NCBI GenBank assembly: GCA_016648135.1
Contig: JADDOH010002614.1
Coordinates: 62,001-126,000 of the forward strand
Direction of reading: 5' to 3'
Length of the DNA: 64,000 nucleotides
Source: Agrypnia vestita
Taxonomy: Eukaryota; Arthropoda; Insecta; Trichoptera; Phryganeidae
Part shown: piece after piece, positions 44,813 through 55,502 of the stretch
Position numbering within the stretch: position 1 is the stretch's first letter
How the letters are laid out: every line of letters starts with the position of its first letter
Position numbers and translations under genes: made by a program
The notes under the pieces: model-generated
Databases searched by the model: none
What the model was told of the DNA's origin: nothing
What the model saw: only the letters and a program-made list of their open reading frames with translations

Positions 44813-45195
44813 TAAAGTGTTCTTTATCATATTACTTATATTCATTATAAAATTAAAATTGGCTGAAAATTTTATGTTTGATTACTAGATAATAAAAAAT
44901 GGTCTGAGATCGCTCCAACGAGGGCAAACATTTAACGTTAACAAGCTGTCAAAATAAACTTTAATATGGTGTGATTCCATTGCTGGCATGTTAGTATTTA
45001 AAACCCATGAAATAGTAATTTTTATATTTTTTTATTTAATATTTCTGAATTACTTATTTCAAAGAAAGAGGTAAAGGTAGTCAGTTGCTTAACTAGACCA
45101 GTCTGTTCTAAAGCAACTATCTGTACTTTTTTCGAAATTTAATTAAAAATAAGTGTATAAAAGTGTGTAATACTAATAAAATGCACTAAATTACG

Positions 45196-45275
45196 AATTC
45201 ACTACAAATAGAGAAAAAATGAAATCATATTATAATTCACCTCACATAGAGAAAAAATCAAATCATATTTACAGA
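45196..45275. repeat. Two-unit tandem repeat
   Basis: AATTCACTACAAATAGAGAA and AATTCACCTCACATAGAGAA start two units of about 42 bp, both continuing AAAAT.AAATCATATT. Confidence 0.6.
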
Positions 45276-45465
45276 AGGTATTTGAATTATATCACAAATA
45301 CGTTATGCAATTGAATCTAAGCTGTCACGTAATAATGAATTTTATCAAAATATTTAAACTTTTTTTTATATTTCCCCTGCCGGCAGTTAAATGTACTATT
45401 CTAAACCCTGGAAATACATGAAAGGGTGCGTGCGTTTGCTAAATTTTATATGTACTGTATTTTTG

Positions 45466-45665
45466 ACTAGTAATGCAGGCTTGGCGATATCCACGTCGCT
45501 ATCGTTGCCGCCTTCGGATTTACTGGCGCGGGGTTCAAGCCCCATCTCCGGCCGTTTAATTTCGTTTTTTAGCCGTGAATTCAAACGAAATCACGGACGT
45601 TACATGAAGTTACGGAGACAGATAGACAGAGAGACGGATAGACAATCAAATTATTATGTTTGATA
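45466..45665 (+). repeat. SINE-like family S2, copy 2
   Basis: Contains CTATCGTTGCCGCCTTCGG, GGGTTCAAGCCCCATCTCCG, a TTCAAACGAAATCACGG block, AAGTTACGGAGACAGATAGA and a GACA/GATA tract, ending AAATTATTATGTTTG. The protein-like reading here is spurious. Confidence 0.7.
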
Positions 45666-46372
45666 TCAATTTACTGCTAATGACACTCTACTACAAATTT
45701 GCATTTGCTGAACCAACATGCACCAGGAGAAGACGATTGCATAATTGCTAAATGTTATTTTCAAACGCGCTTTTCAGGCCAAATGTAAAAATGAGAGCAA
45801 ATTTTCAGGCGGCAGGTCACAAAGTAACTAGGCCAGCGTACTTGGGTCCTTACACATCGGTAAGCGCTCATGTGGCATAATACGTAGATGCGGGTCTTTT
45901 AATCTTGTAACGCAATTTACATGCCCGCTGAAAGAATAATTAAACAGCTTGTGTTTGTAAAATTATGTGTCATACATATGCACCCATTATGTACGTATTG
46001 AACTACTATTCTATTGGAAATTAAAAAAAAACAGAATGGCACGGTCATTTCTGTTCCCGTGGAGCTCCTCCGACGTGACTGAGATGCACTAGGAGACTAG
46101 GAGACCAGAGATGGTGCGCATTTGTCTAAAAAAGAAAAATAAGGTTTTAATGTATAAGATGAAATATTCGGTCTGGAAGAACAAAAATATGCATATTTTT
46201 GTTCTTCCTGATTCTAAAGGTGTAATACTCTTTTTCAAAATGAGGTTTCTCCAAGTAAAGACTTCGTTCTCGTAAGTATTTATTCGGTAACAATAATGGT
46301 TTAGACAATCGTTTATACAGTAAGATGCGGTCTCGATAACAATGGTAGTAAAAGAGCCTCGACTCGACATTC
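45666..46372. other. Intergenic DNA, nothing recognised
   Basis: 45,770-45,990 is less AT-rich and free of repeats; possible conserved non-coding DNA. GGAAGAACAAAAATATGCAT (46,176) is followed by its approximate reverse complement. Confidence 0.35.
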
Positions 46373-46862
46373 GTGCGCCCTTTTATACATTCTCTCTCTC
46401 TGTCATGCAGTCTCTTTCTGGCGTCGCGACATACGTTCCTCAGATCTATTACAAAACGCAAGGTCAGGAAGTACAAATCAAATGTGCGACCTATCATGAA
46501 ATATACTGTAAAGACGCGGACTGACACTTTCCGCACCAAAGGACTCCTCAGAACATCTGACACGAAGGTGCTGAGAAAAGCTTTACGTGATCATGTCCAA
46601 AATGTACACATAAGAAAAACTTGCAAAATAGAGGACATAGCACGATGGAGTAGATCCAGAAGGAGATTCTGGAGAGATCACATAGCCAAAATGGACAGTG
46701 ACAGACTCGTGCATACAGCAGCGAATGAAATCCCCTCTGGACGACGCCTACCAGGAAGGCCACCGTATACATGGAGGGATAACTAAACCTCGTCATACCA
46801 GGAGGCGTAGTTTTTTGTACTACAGATCAACAGATCTACTATAAGGAAAAGAAGAAGAAGAA
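46373..46862 (+). mobile_element. LINE R3 reverse transcriptase C-terminus and tail
   Basis: An open frame of 137 codons. KYKSNVRPIMKYTVKTRTDT, FRTKGLLRTSD, then CKIEDIARWSRSRRRFWRDH, IAKMDSDRLVHTAANE and PSGRRLPGRPPYTWRDN, ending at the stop at 46,784. This is the best-preserved LINE frame in the window. The 3' end is GAAAAGAAGAAGAAGAAATG. It could be mistaken for a small gene. Confidence 0.8.
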
Positions 46863-46977
46863 ATGAAATATCTAAAAAGTGATAGTCCTTCCGTAAAAAC
46901 GAGCGATTACTTATTTTATGGAGAGGAAAGCGAAGATAAAATTAATGTTTAAAAATCTAGAGATCGCATCTGCAATG

Positions 46978-47234
46978 AAGAAATAAGACGTATTTGTGAT
47001 ACCGAAGATGTTGTGCGATGGAGGAAAGGAAGAAGAAGATGAGAGATCATGGAAACAGAATGGACGACTCCAGAATCCATTACACACTAACTAGCAGAAA
47101 CCCACCCGGTCATCGTCTTGCTGGAAGATCACCTAAACATTGAAGGGACAGTTGGATCTTGATGTCCCAAGAGCAGCAGTTTTCTGCCGGAACTGACCAA
47201 TAGATATAGAAGAAGATGAGAAAGAAGAAGAAGA
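46978..47234 (+). mobile_element. LINE R4 reverse transcriptase C-terminus and tail
   Basis: Reads NEEIRRICDTEDVVRWRKGR, then HGNRMDDSRIHYTLTSRNPP and GHRLAGRSPKH, stop, RDSW. Ends in an (AAG)n tract. Frame changes at the RRRRWRDH site. Abuts an R1 end directly downstream. Confidence 0.75.
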
Positions 47235-47362
47235 ACAATCGAAGAGCGTGCATGAGAAGATTCATGAAAGAGTCAACAACAGTATACCAGGACAGAATAA
47301 TGTAGCATTTTGTCCTATCTGCCTACTCCTTCGGAAAACAGCTTGGTGATTAGTTAGTTTAT
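47235..47362 (+). mobile_element. LINE R1 3' end
   Basis: Reads NNRRACMRRFMKESTTVYQD and PICLLLRKTA-type end, then GTGATTAGTTAGTTT. Only the last 125 bp are kept. Confidence 0.75.
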
Positions 47363-47550
47363 CTCTTTTTATTATTTAATACCATATTACGTATGTTCAA
47401 TGATGATGATGAAAGACTATATTATCTTCTTCATTTAGGCAAAATGTGACTGCTGCTTGAATGCATCATGCTAGGTCATATCCCTCAGAGGATGGATAAT
47501 AGCTTATTCAATACAGTCATCCAGTGGTATCTGGTAGAAATTAAGATTAT

Positions 47551-47795
47551 TGGATATTTATAGTATCTTTTTGGCGATCCGCGGAGAGGCAGCGGTAGCA
47601 ACATCGCTATCGTTGCCGCCTTCGGGCTTGCTGGTCAGGGATTCAAGCCCCATCTCCGGCCGTTTAATAAGCTTATTTAGCCGTGAATTCGAACGAAATT
47701 ACGGATGTTACACGAAGTTACGGGAACAGACAGACAGAACAGACAGACAGACGGACGTATAGACGGATAGACTACGAAATTATTATATTTGGTAT
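47551..47795 (+). repeat. SINE-like family S2, copy 3
   Basis: TATCTTTTTGGCGATCCGCG at the start is shared with 56,355. Then GCGGTAGCAACATCGCTATC, GGGATTCAAGCCCCATCTCC, a TTCGAACGAAATTACGGATG block and a (CAGA)n tract, ending AAATTATTATATTTGG. The most complete S2 body. Confidence 0.75.
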
Positions 47796-49317
47796 CTTTT
47801 ACTATTATTATTTAAATAAATAAAAATAAGTAAATAACTTAGTGAATTAAACGCAATTTACATTTATATCCATGGGAAGGGGATGTCTGTACAAGATAAA
47901 GTGGGGTGGAATCCTAAATAAAAAACGTGAAAAATTCGTTTTAGGTCTCTCAAAAGTTTTAGAATTGTACAAAAAATTGAGGTATTTAATAAGCGGTGAA
48001 CGTGAATTTCGGAAATCTCCGATTATAAACATTTAAAAAGATTTTTATTCCAAAGTACCGAAAACTGAAATTTCCTGAATCCGAGAGATAGCCTTACTTT
48101 CGACCAGGCGGTAAATTGAAGCTTAAGGAAAATTAAAAAAATATTATCCTTTAAAAGGTCCTTTTATATCAGTTAATTAGCGCATACCGACGGCGTAATA
48201 TATTAATGGACGTCTATAAATAATTCGCTCGCCGTGAAACCTGAAAATGTTTTCCAGGTTTGAATTAAAATCCCTGAACAGAAATCTTTTGATGCTGAGA
48301 GTAATAAATTGTGTAATTGACACTTTCCCTACAGACGTATTTCCATCAATGACGGCTTGCGAACTACACTTTATAAAACAAATATAAAATAGTGGTAGTG
48401 GTTCTGTATTCAACACGATAATAATGTATTTTCACTCAAGGGAATCTAATATCCCAAGCTTCCTTTATGGGTAGTTGAATTGTCTATAAATATGCAGGTA
48501 TTTATTTTAATTTACGAAGAAGTTATCGCCTACGCAGATTGATTTTGCTAAATAGTGGTTGTTTCGTGGCTGCAGCTCTTTTTAACGTAAAACTCATATC
48601 CTATAATTGAAAGTAGTAGACTGTTTAATAACCTGTCAATGAGAGATTTTGTTACTCTCAAAACATTTACTATAAAATATATAATTCTATTTAAACTCAC
48701 AAAGAGGTAACAAAGTTTATAATTTTCATCAAATTAAATAATTTAAATTGTAAATTTCATTTTCAATTTTTTAGATATTTAACATAAACTTTACAAACTT
48801 TTATTTAATTCGTACATGTTATAAAATTTACATATAAAATAATTCTTATCAAAGTTGTAGGAGTATTCTGCTTTGGAAAATCCCCTCAGAACACAATATC
48901 CATAGCGATGTTGTTCAGCATATCGGTTTTTCTTCTATTAGGCATAATATTTGGCACGTTGATCCTGTATATTGGAAAGTGAGACAATCAATGCTAACGC
49001 TGTCTTAGGTAATGAACTAATGATATGCATAATTTCAGGATTGCCAATCACACCACGCAAAAATTGATAAAAATGCATCATTGCATGTACCTAATGCAAA
49101 AATGCTCATTCTCTAAATTAATGTGGCCAAGCATGCCTTTGAAAAACTTGGTTATATAAAGCCAAGGATTGTGCTAAGGATCGCAAAAATATTAACACAA
49201 AATCTATTAATTACATTATGTTTTAATTGTGAAAATATAATTTATTAAAATTGATATAAATTAACTTTGTTAAAAACACTAATTTATTGAAAAAATTCAA
49301 CATAAAATTTATTATCA
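47796..49317. other. Intergenic DNA with a family F fragment
   Basis: 48,655-48,760 shares AAACTCACAAAGAGGTAACA and TTTTCATCAAATTAAAT with 19,355-19,405. 48,050-48,300 is moderately GC-rich without repeat matches. No gene seen. Confidence 0.35.
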
Positions 49318-49473
49318 AAAAAAGTCGTTTTGGTGGTTTGGTAATATTGAGCGAATAAATAATGAGAGGATGGCAAAAAAGATATATGATGCAAATGAAG
49401 TAGAGGGTGGCCGCTGAAGATTTGGCATGACCAGGTTTACCAGATACTATAAAATGGTTGTCCAACAATCATC
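49318..49473 (+). mobile_element. LINE R1 fragment
   Basis: Reads KKSFWWFGNIER-like sequence, GAGGATGGCAAAAAAGATAT, then AAGATTTGGCATGACCAGGT and CCAGATACTATAAAATGGTT, matching 8,495-8,655. Both ends truncated. Confidence 0.7.
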
Positions 49474-49589
49474 CTAGGAACACAAAATTATCCCCAATAA
49501 TAATTATTTCAAATGTTTCCGTTTTCAAAATAAGTATGATTTCAAAATTGTTATATAATAAAATGAAAACGTTGACTCAATGTCATGTT

Positions 49590-49632
49590 TTTTTAATAAA
49601 ATACTCATAATTCGAGTATTTTATTGAAAATA
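49590..49632. repeat. Short hairpin
   Basis: AATAAAATACTC and GAGTATTTTATT are perfect reverse complements, just before a SINE. Confidence 0.6.
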
Positions 49633-49638
49633 AACCAT

Positions 49639-49813
49639 TAGCTTATTGGTCTTGTGGTTGGGACTCTCGCCTCATGATCCAAAGGTCGCGGGTTCGAACC
49701 ACACTCCAGGCCAGCAAATTATTCCTATTTTCATAGTACAAGCGTTTAGTTTAAAAATAGTAAAAATATTGATGTAGCATATATTCCGTGCTCGCATCTC
49801 TATTTAAAAAAAA
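49639..49813 (+). repeat. SINE family S1, full-length copy
   Basis: A-box head TAGCTTATTGGTCTTGTGGT, then GACTCTCGCCTCATGATCCA and B-box GGGTTCGAACC. The body has CAAGCGTTTAGTT, AATAGTAAAAATATTGATGT, and ends CCGTGCTCGCATCTCTATTT followed by eight A. Pol III-type internal promoter. Confidence 0.85.
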
Positions 49814-49937
49814 TGTGTAATGAAAATGAAAATTAATAAGTGCATCCATTACTTTATCGCATTTGTCATTGATATTAATCATTAATCAAAATACATAACT
49901 TTATTATTAATATTTAAAGCATCAACTTTGTGGTTAG

Positions 49938-50125
49938 ACATAATAACACAATGTTAGTAAACTTAGTAAAAACCACTACCAGATTTACAGTCTACCGGTT
50001 TCGAGACGTACCCGTCTCTTCGTCAGGACCAACACTACACTACTATATTCACAACACTATACCGGTAGACCGTAAATCTGGTAGTGGTTTTTACTAAGTT
50101 TACTAACATTCTGTTATACATAATT
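49938..50125 (-). repeat. Foldback PLE-like element with well-formed hammerhead-like motif (family P-B)
   Basis: Arms 49,950-49,999 and 50,061-50,110 are near-perfect reverse complements. On the minus strand: CTGACGA (50,020-50,026), A, GAGACG-GGTA-CGTCTC (six perfect pairs), GAAAC (49,998-50,002), CGGTAGAC. The base after GAAA and its neighbours pair with ACCGGTAGAC's inverse in the other arm, in the place of hammerhead stem III. Stem I pairing is not visible. Confidence 0.75.
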
Positions 50126-51587
50126 CTCTTTGTAACAATGTCCGACAGTAACGCTACCAGATATTAATGAGGTATAAGAAGCAAGAAAAGCAGAATGTGC
50201 AAAAGCAATCAAAGCAAGCAAAAGCAAAAGCAAAAACTAATGTGAAGAAGGGAAACCTGTATCTAGCAAAAATAAATATTAATTGAATGCAGCGGAAACA
50301 ATGTCGCCCAGACGTACACGTCTCTCATTCTCCGTACAACTATCTCAGAAAAAAAAAGAATTGAGTGAATGTTCTATACTTTAGCTCCTTGTAATCTACT
50401 ATTCTCTTTTGTACTGAGGAAAGACCAGAGCATATGTATGCATACGAAATACCGCACTACTGTCATTATTGTATAAAAGATTCACAAAAATGCTTCACGA
50501 GATCCGATATTGTTCACCTTGAAATCCATGTGCTTTTATACTTGTGCGGTATTACTAATATATTGTTCATTTTTCTCAATAATCATGTAACACGCAAACG
50601 TGTAACCGTTGTATTTTTTTAGATATTCATAATTTTTCAACCACAAAAAAAATACTCTGTAACATGTTGTTGCTCAAATTGTCTGACAATGTTTTTACAT
50701 TGAACTTTAATTTAATATTGTACTCACGTCAAGTCTCATTTTAAACTTACGTCGTCAATGTCAGACAGTGTAAAATTATATATTTACAATAAATTCAACT
50801 TAATTTTTTTTTCATTAATGTTGTATGCATAAAAATGAGGGCAGACCCACCGCTTACCCAGGACCGTTTTATAAGCAAAAGCTCCTATATCGGTCCTACT
50901 CACGCCGCCAGGTTGGCATTTTTTAATGCTAAAGGCAGCCGTGCAATTTGTTTTGTTGAGGGATGCGAGAGAGGAAATGATAGAAGATTTTGAAGTTGCA
51001 GATAGGACCGATATATTAAACTCCGATCTGTTAAGCTGCGCTAGGAACCTGGAACTGTTCAGGGCGTTTTTGCGGGTGTGGGTCTCCAGATGGGAAATCC
51101 TTCGGCGTTTCAACACTGGTAATATAAATTCTTGATTGCGTTTGCTCCTTACATCACGTGTTGTATGCATAGCAAGCAATCATAATAGAGATGATTTGGA
51201 CTTTTGAGAGATTGTGACATTTACTAACCTACATTATTAACGTCAAAAATATAATTGCCGGCAGATAAAATAAAATAAAATAAAAAAAAGCTGATCACAA
51301 AAAAGTACCTACGTAACGTATAAAATATCATCACTCTGTACTTAAAGACACTTGTATGTACAATACATCTAGACGTAAGCTGTTGTTCAGTAGAAACGCC
51401 CTAATCAAGATAAAGTGTTTGCCTAACACTTGAGTCAAATTAATCACTCGTTCCTTCTAAAGTGATTAGAATTCTCGCTCCGTATGCATAGTGGCATGAT
51501 ACACCTTTATCGTTAGATGGATGAGCGTATATTTTGTATCGTAGATGGTAAAAATTAATTAAAATAATAGTTTTACAATAACGAGTA
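50126..51587. other. Intergenic DNA with an unassigned ORF-bearing patch
   Basis: 50,820-51,180 is less AT-rich and open on both strands (69 codons plus, 131 codons minus). ATATCGGTCCTA (50,888) and TAGGACCGATAT (51,003) are inverted repeats inside it. No domain recognised on either strand. An (AAAGC)n tract lies at 50,205-50,240. Confidence 0.35.
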
Positions 51588-51701
51588 GCTTGATGGTCTA
51601 GTGATCCAAAGGTCGGTAATTCGAGCTCCATTCCAGGATACCAGCAAATTGAAAATAGTAAGAATATTTATGTAACATATATTTCATGTAAGCATCTCTA
51701 T
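51588..51701 (+). repeat. SINE family S1, internally deleted copy
   Basis: GTAGCTTGATGGTCTAGTGA, ATCCAAAGGTCG, a degraded B-box TAATTCGAGCTCC, then AAAATAGTAAGAATATTTAT and GCATCTCTAT. The CTCTCGCCTCATG part is deleted. Ends exactly where an inverted R1 fragment starts. Confidence 0.7.
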
Positions 51702-51842
51702 GAGGTAGGCAGAGAGATCGGAGCGCCACACTCTTCTGTCCTAACAGACATATACTTTCGCATGCTCGTCAGTTTTTGAGGCTTCTAACAGGATCATCAT
51801 TCAGTTCATGGTTTATCTCATTATGGCTCTTTTTATTTTTGA
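51702..51842 (-). mobile_element. LINE R1 3' end
   Basis: GAGGTAGGCAGAGAGATCGG, GCGCCACACTCTTCTGTCCT, then CTAACAGGATCATCATTCAG, the inverse of the R1 end. The GTTA tail is missing. Confidence 0.7.
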
Positions 51843-52911
51843 TACCCTCAGCACTCATCTAATACATCTTATCCTCGTCCACTATTGCGACACGATCAAA
51901 CAATCTAACCTTTTTCTAAATTTTATTGTTTATAAATATCATTAAAATACATCATTATCATTGTAACAATGTCCATCAATAACGCTACCATTACGCAGCG
52001 CTACGATGGATAGTGTTATTTTCATAGCCGTAGGTGGCGGCTGAAATATATTGAATTCGCTTCTATATATAATTTTTAATAACTAGCGGTCCATTAATGA
52101 CGTTTCCAGAATTATATATTTAATTAAAAATTAGTTTAAGGGAGGAGTGTTACCACTGTTTTGCATAAAAAAAATTCCAATTTGATCCAGGTAAGAGGGT
52201 AATGAGACGTCAAGGAGAATGGTGCGAAGTGACCATATCATATTCAGGGCTATTATAGCTAGTATAAATAATAATGTAGGTAAGTACCTCAAAAATGTAA
52301 ATGGATACATTATAATCTAGTATGTAAGGTCAGCTATGATGATAAGTGACCTTGTGATAGTTAGTCATCTCTCATCTAGATAAGTTAAAATAAAACATGC
52401 GGTACAAGTGAGATCATGAGATCTACCAAAGAGAGCTACCTCTTTTCCCTTACAAATTATCACCAATAATAGGAAATCCGGCTAAATCCAAGATAATGGT
52501 CCCATTGCATATAAAACGAAAATGATTATTTCACTATATTATTGAATGTGCTAATAACAAAATGAAAGATAATTTACGTTTAAAAAGCAAGTATTAAATA
52601 AGATATTACACTTTAAAGTTTCGAAAAATGCACTGCATATTTTGACATTTCATAGGCAATATATGAGATTAGGTTAGGTTATTAGGTTAGGTTATTAGGT
52701 TTGGTTTGTTTAATTTAGATTACGATTATTTTAGTTAGATTAAATTAACAGGACATTTAATTATATAGTGAAATACTTATTTTCATTGTATGAACAACGG
52801 GACCATAGTCTTGGATTCTTCCGGAAATCCTCTACCATCCCACATATATGCTCAGATTATAAGGATCTTTTGAATTAGATATTTGGTTGTGCCAGTACCT
52901 GTATTTTAAAA
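51843..52911. other. Intergenic DNA, nothing firm
   Basis: 52,670-52,720 holds TTAGGTTAGGTTA-type repeats. No gene or known repeat otherwise. Confidence 0.4.
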
Positions 52912-52990
52912 TATATTCGAACGCCTGCTCATGGGAGAGATAGGCAAACTCTCCGCCTGTCCACTGAGCCGCGCAGGGCCGGCTTCAGTT
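52912..52990 (-). repeat. tRNA-like SINE head
   Basis: On the minus strand: A-box-like GCGGCTCAGTGG, a hairpin GGAGAG with CTCTCC, and B-box-like GCGTTCGAATA. The 3' body was not identified. Confidence 0.45.
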
Positions 52991-53055
52991 CATATATGAC
53001 CGCCGCCGCCGCTAGTAACATTTAACCAGCTGTCATTTACGCCCGGTCTTGTTCC

Positions 53056-53215
53056 TACCGCATCTCTTTCTTTCGTTCTATCTTGACGCCGCTCTCGAAG
53101 TCATTCTTCACAGTGAATTTGTACTCCAAGGTGAAGTCGGCAAGCTTCATTATACAGTCATCGACAGAGTTCCGAGATTCAACAAATCGGAGAAAACCAA
53201 AAGGTAAGTTTTTGC
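53056..53215 (-). other. Coding-like stretch, unassigned
   Basis: The minus strand ends an open frame with KLADFTLEYKFTVKNDFESG, VKIERKKEMR and TAG at 53,055-53,057. Most codons end in C or G, unlike surrounding DNA. The plus strand is also open and has AAAGGTAAGT at 53,204, a good splice donor in appearance. No family recognised on either strand. Confidence 0.25.
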
Positions 53216-53289
53216 ATTGTCTTTCTGTGTGCAGGCCTTTCGAATTGTACTGGACAGCTGACTTGTCCCTTGGAAGTCTCCGTATAGTC

Positions 53290-53635
53290 AAACATTTCTC
53301 CATCGCACTATATCACATAACTTTTACCGATCCAATATTTTTAATACCAAATATGAAGAGTATTGTTGCATGGTGAGACAGATACTAGAAACTTGTTACC
53401 CTCCTGACAATGTGTATTATTTACATTTTTACTAATTATTTCTGTTTACTTTTACTTTTTCTCTTTATTATCACTGAGTCTTGTACATGTTTTTTAATTT
53501 AATCTTAATTATTATTATTTTATCTCTGTTCCATAATTGTCATACAGACACATACTGCTTTTTTATTATTCTCTTACCATGTATTTAGGTCTTCCTGTTA
53601 GATGACCAAATAAATAAATGATTAAAATTTAAAAT
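53290..53635 (+). mobile_element. Jockey-like LINE 3' end, same family as the 28.7-30.2 kb relic
   Basis: AATATGAAGAGTATTG, GGTGAGACAGATACTAGAAA (53,372-53,391) match the minus strand at about 28,715-28,760. Then an AT-rich untranslated end, TGTTAGATGACCAAATAAAT and an AAAT tail. Confidence 0.65.
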
Positions 53636-53651
53636 AAAATTAAACACTTCT

Positions 53652-53848
53652 CAATCGCCTATTACTTTATATTCTATAACTAGTTTCAGTTGGTCTCAAC
53701 TTTCATTAGGAAAATATAATGTACATAGACTAATCGAAATACAGACATTTATATAGGGAAAGAAAATTAGCGAGTTATATTATTTTGTTCTGATGAAGGT
53801 TGAGACCTACCAAAAATAGTTGACGAATATATAGTAATAAGTGGTTTA
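53652..53848. repeat. Foldback PLE-like element (family P-C)
   Basis: Left arm, minus strand: CTAATGA (53,703-53,709), A, AGTTG-AGAC-CAACT (five perfect pairs), GAAAC (53,683-53,687), TAGTTATAGAATATAAAGTA. Right arm, plus strand: CTGATGA (53,790-53,796), A, GGTTG-AGAC-CTACC, then AAAAATAGTTG and ATATATAGTAATAAG. The arms are inverted copies. Confidence 0.7.
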
Positions 53849-54663
53849 AAACTAAGTATTTAATTTTATTTTAGATTTTTATATAATATCAAGATACAGA
53901 GTGTTTTATCGCTTTGAAAATTTAAATAAATAAATGTTAAAAAAGTTTCTAATTTCTAAGTTTTGGTGACAATTTCCATCTTTAAACGCAGGTCTGTCTG
54001 AAATATTTCCTTGATTCCCGAACGAATGAAAACAACATTTCAATAGCATATTTCAATTTGCATTTTCTGAGAAAATCAGGTCAAGAATCCAGGCTATGGA
54101 GATACGGTTCACCAGAGAAGTATTAGAAAAACGTTGGCTAACAAAGAAAGCAATAACTACTCAAGTATTAGAGTGGGAGGAAAATAATTGCTGTTTTTGG
54201 TTTTTCTTTATTTCCTGCTACACCCAACTTTTCCTTTTTTATACTCACCTAAACTACTTTGTTAGTATACCGGAATTTTTGAATAACTAACCCCTTACAT
54301 TTTTGCAATTTGTTCGTAGTTCTAGTTAAATGTACCTCTTCAGTTGGTTCAACTTTAACATTAGTCTTCGAACTTTTCAACAGAAGAATGCACGCCCACA
54401 ACTTTATTTTTATTCATTGCATTGCACTTTTTTCAACCCTCATCAAAAGCATAATCTATTTTATGACTGCACTTTCTGCTGCTTTATCACTCGTTACGAA
54501 CTAGTACATTTTTTTTCTAATTTTCATATTTTCTTTCAATAACCCAATTTGATTATGATTTATCTTCAGCCCAATTTAATATAAGAGCAATGTGACCGAG
54601 GCCAATGTTTCCATAAAAATTTACATTAACATGAATGACACTTTCATTGATAACAAATAGTAT
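53849..54663. other. AT-rich DNA, nothing recognised
   Basis: T-rich hydrophobic ORFs (54,096-54,542) are compositional. Confidence 0.4.
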
Positions 54664-54880
54664 TTATTTAGCAGAGTTCGTAGTCTAGTGGATATGACAT
54701 TGGCTTTTCATACCGGAGATTCCGAGTTCATGATGTCACTTCACTTCTACCTGACTTCCTTAAGGGTGATTTTGTGATGTACCGCTCCCTTGGGCAAAAA
54801 CAGCGCGGCACGCTACGGGCGAGTCGCCCATTCGTTCGCCAACCACCTAGCCATGTAGTCATCCGTTTCTCATCGTTTTA
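54664..54880 (+). repeat. tRNA-headed SINE-like repeat
   Basis: A-box-like GTAGTCTAGTGGATATGAC, anticodon-like loop CTTTTCA, and B-box-like GAGTTCATGATG. A less AT-rich body follows, with CGGCACGCTACGGGCGAGTC. Single copy in the window. Confidence 0.45.
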
Positions 54881-55377
54881 ATCTTCAAGAGTCTTCAACT
54901 CTGTTTTATTGATTATGTTCACCTCATATTGGTCCCCCATTGGTGTCACTATAGATGTGTTCCGCTACATTTACAATATATTAAGCCTCGTGTACTGTTG
55001 TTGCGTTAAAAATTACAAAAATTACTTCTATTTAATTTTTTTTCCCAACCTAATAGATGGATGTCATAAGAAAACGTGACGAAAAATATCGTAATAATAT
55101 TTCAAGATTTCTATTGATTCTCCAAAATTTGCAGATTAAGGAAAATTTCAGCAATTGTCTCACTTGATATATTTATAGATTTTGGTTGCAACAGCAGATC
55201 TCGACAATTCATGTCAGAAGTTTAATTATTTAACTTTAGTTATTTGATACTATTGAAATATTAAATATCTGAGTGGAATACACTTAATTGTAAAATTGAA
55301 ATATACATACGACAAAATTATACAATAAAATAATACTAATCAAGTTTTAAAAAACGAATTAGTTAAAAAATATTTGT
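54881..55377. other. AT-rich DNA, nothing recognised
   Basis: No coding or repeat signal seen. Confidence 0.4.
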
Positions 55378-55502
55378 TTTCTAGCGGGGTACAAACCGAG
55401 AACTTGTTTTTGCTGCGAGAATGCAATACTACTAAAATTATTACGAAAGTAATATCGTATTCCGTGTTCGCATCTCTATTTTATTTAAAAAAAAAAAAAA
55501 AA
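55378..55502 (+). repeat. SINE S1-type 3' end
   Basis: Ends ATTCCGTGTTCGCATCTCTA, TTTTATTT and a run of about 15 A, as S1 does. The head is not S1: GGGGTACAAACCGAGAAC suggests a different or inverted tRNA-like part. Confidence 0.6.

Noticed and set aside
45391..45663. 90-codon ORF ending in an Arg/Asp-rich tail
   Set aside because: Shared with 47,550-47,762 only because both are S2 repeats; the tail is the GACA microsatellite.
46373..46786. 137-codon ORF as a host gene
   Set aside because: It is the C-terminus of an R3 LINE reverse transcriptase with a repeat tail.
52670..52725. TTAGGTTAGGTTA repeats resembling the insect telomere repeat TTAGG
   Set aside because: Only a few imperfect units with an extra TTA; too short to be telomeric.
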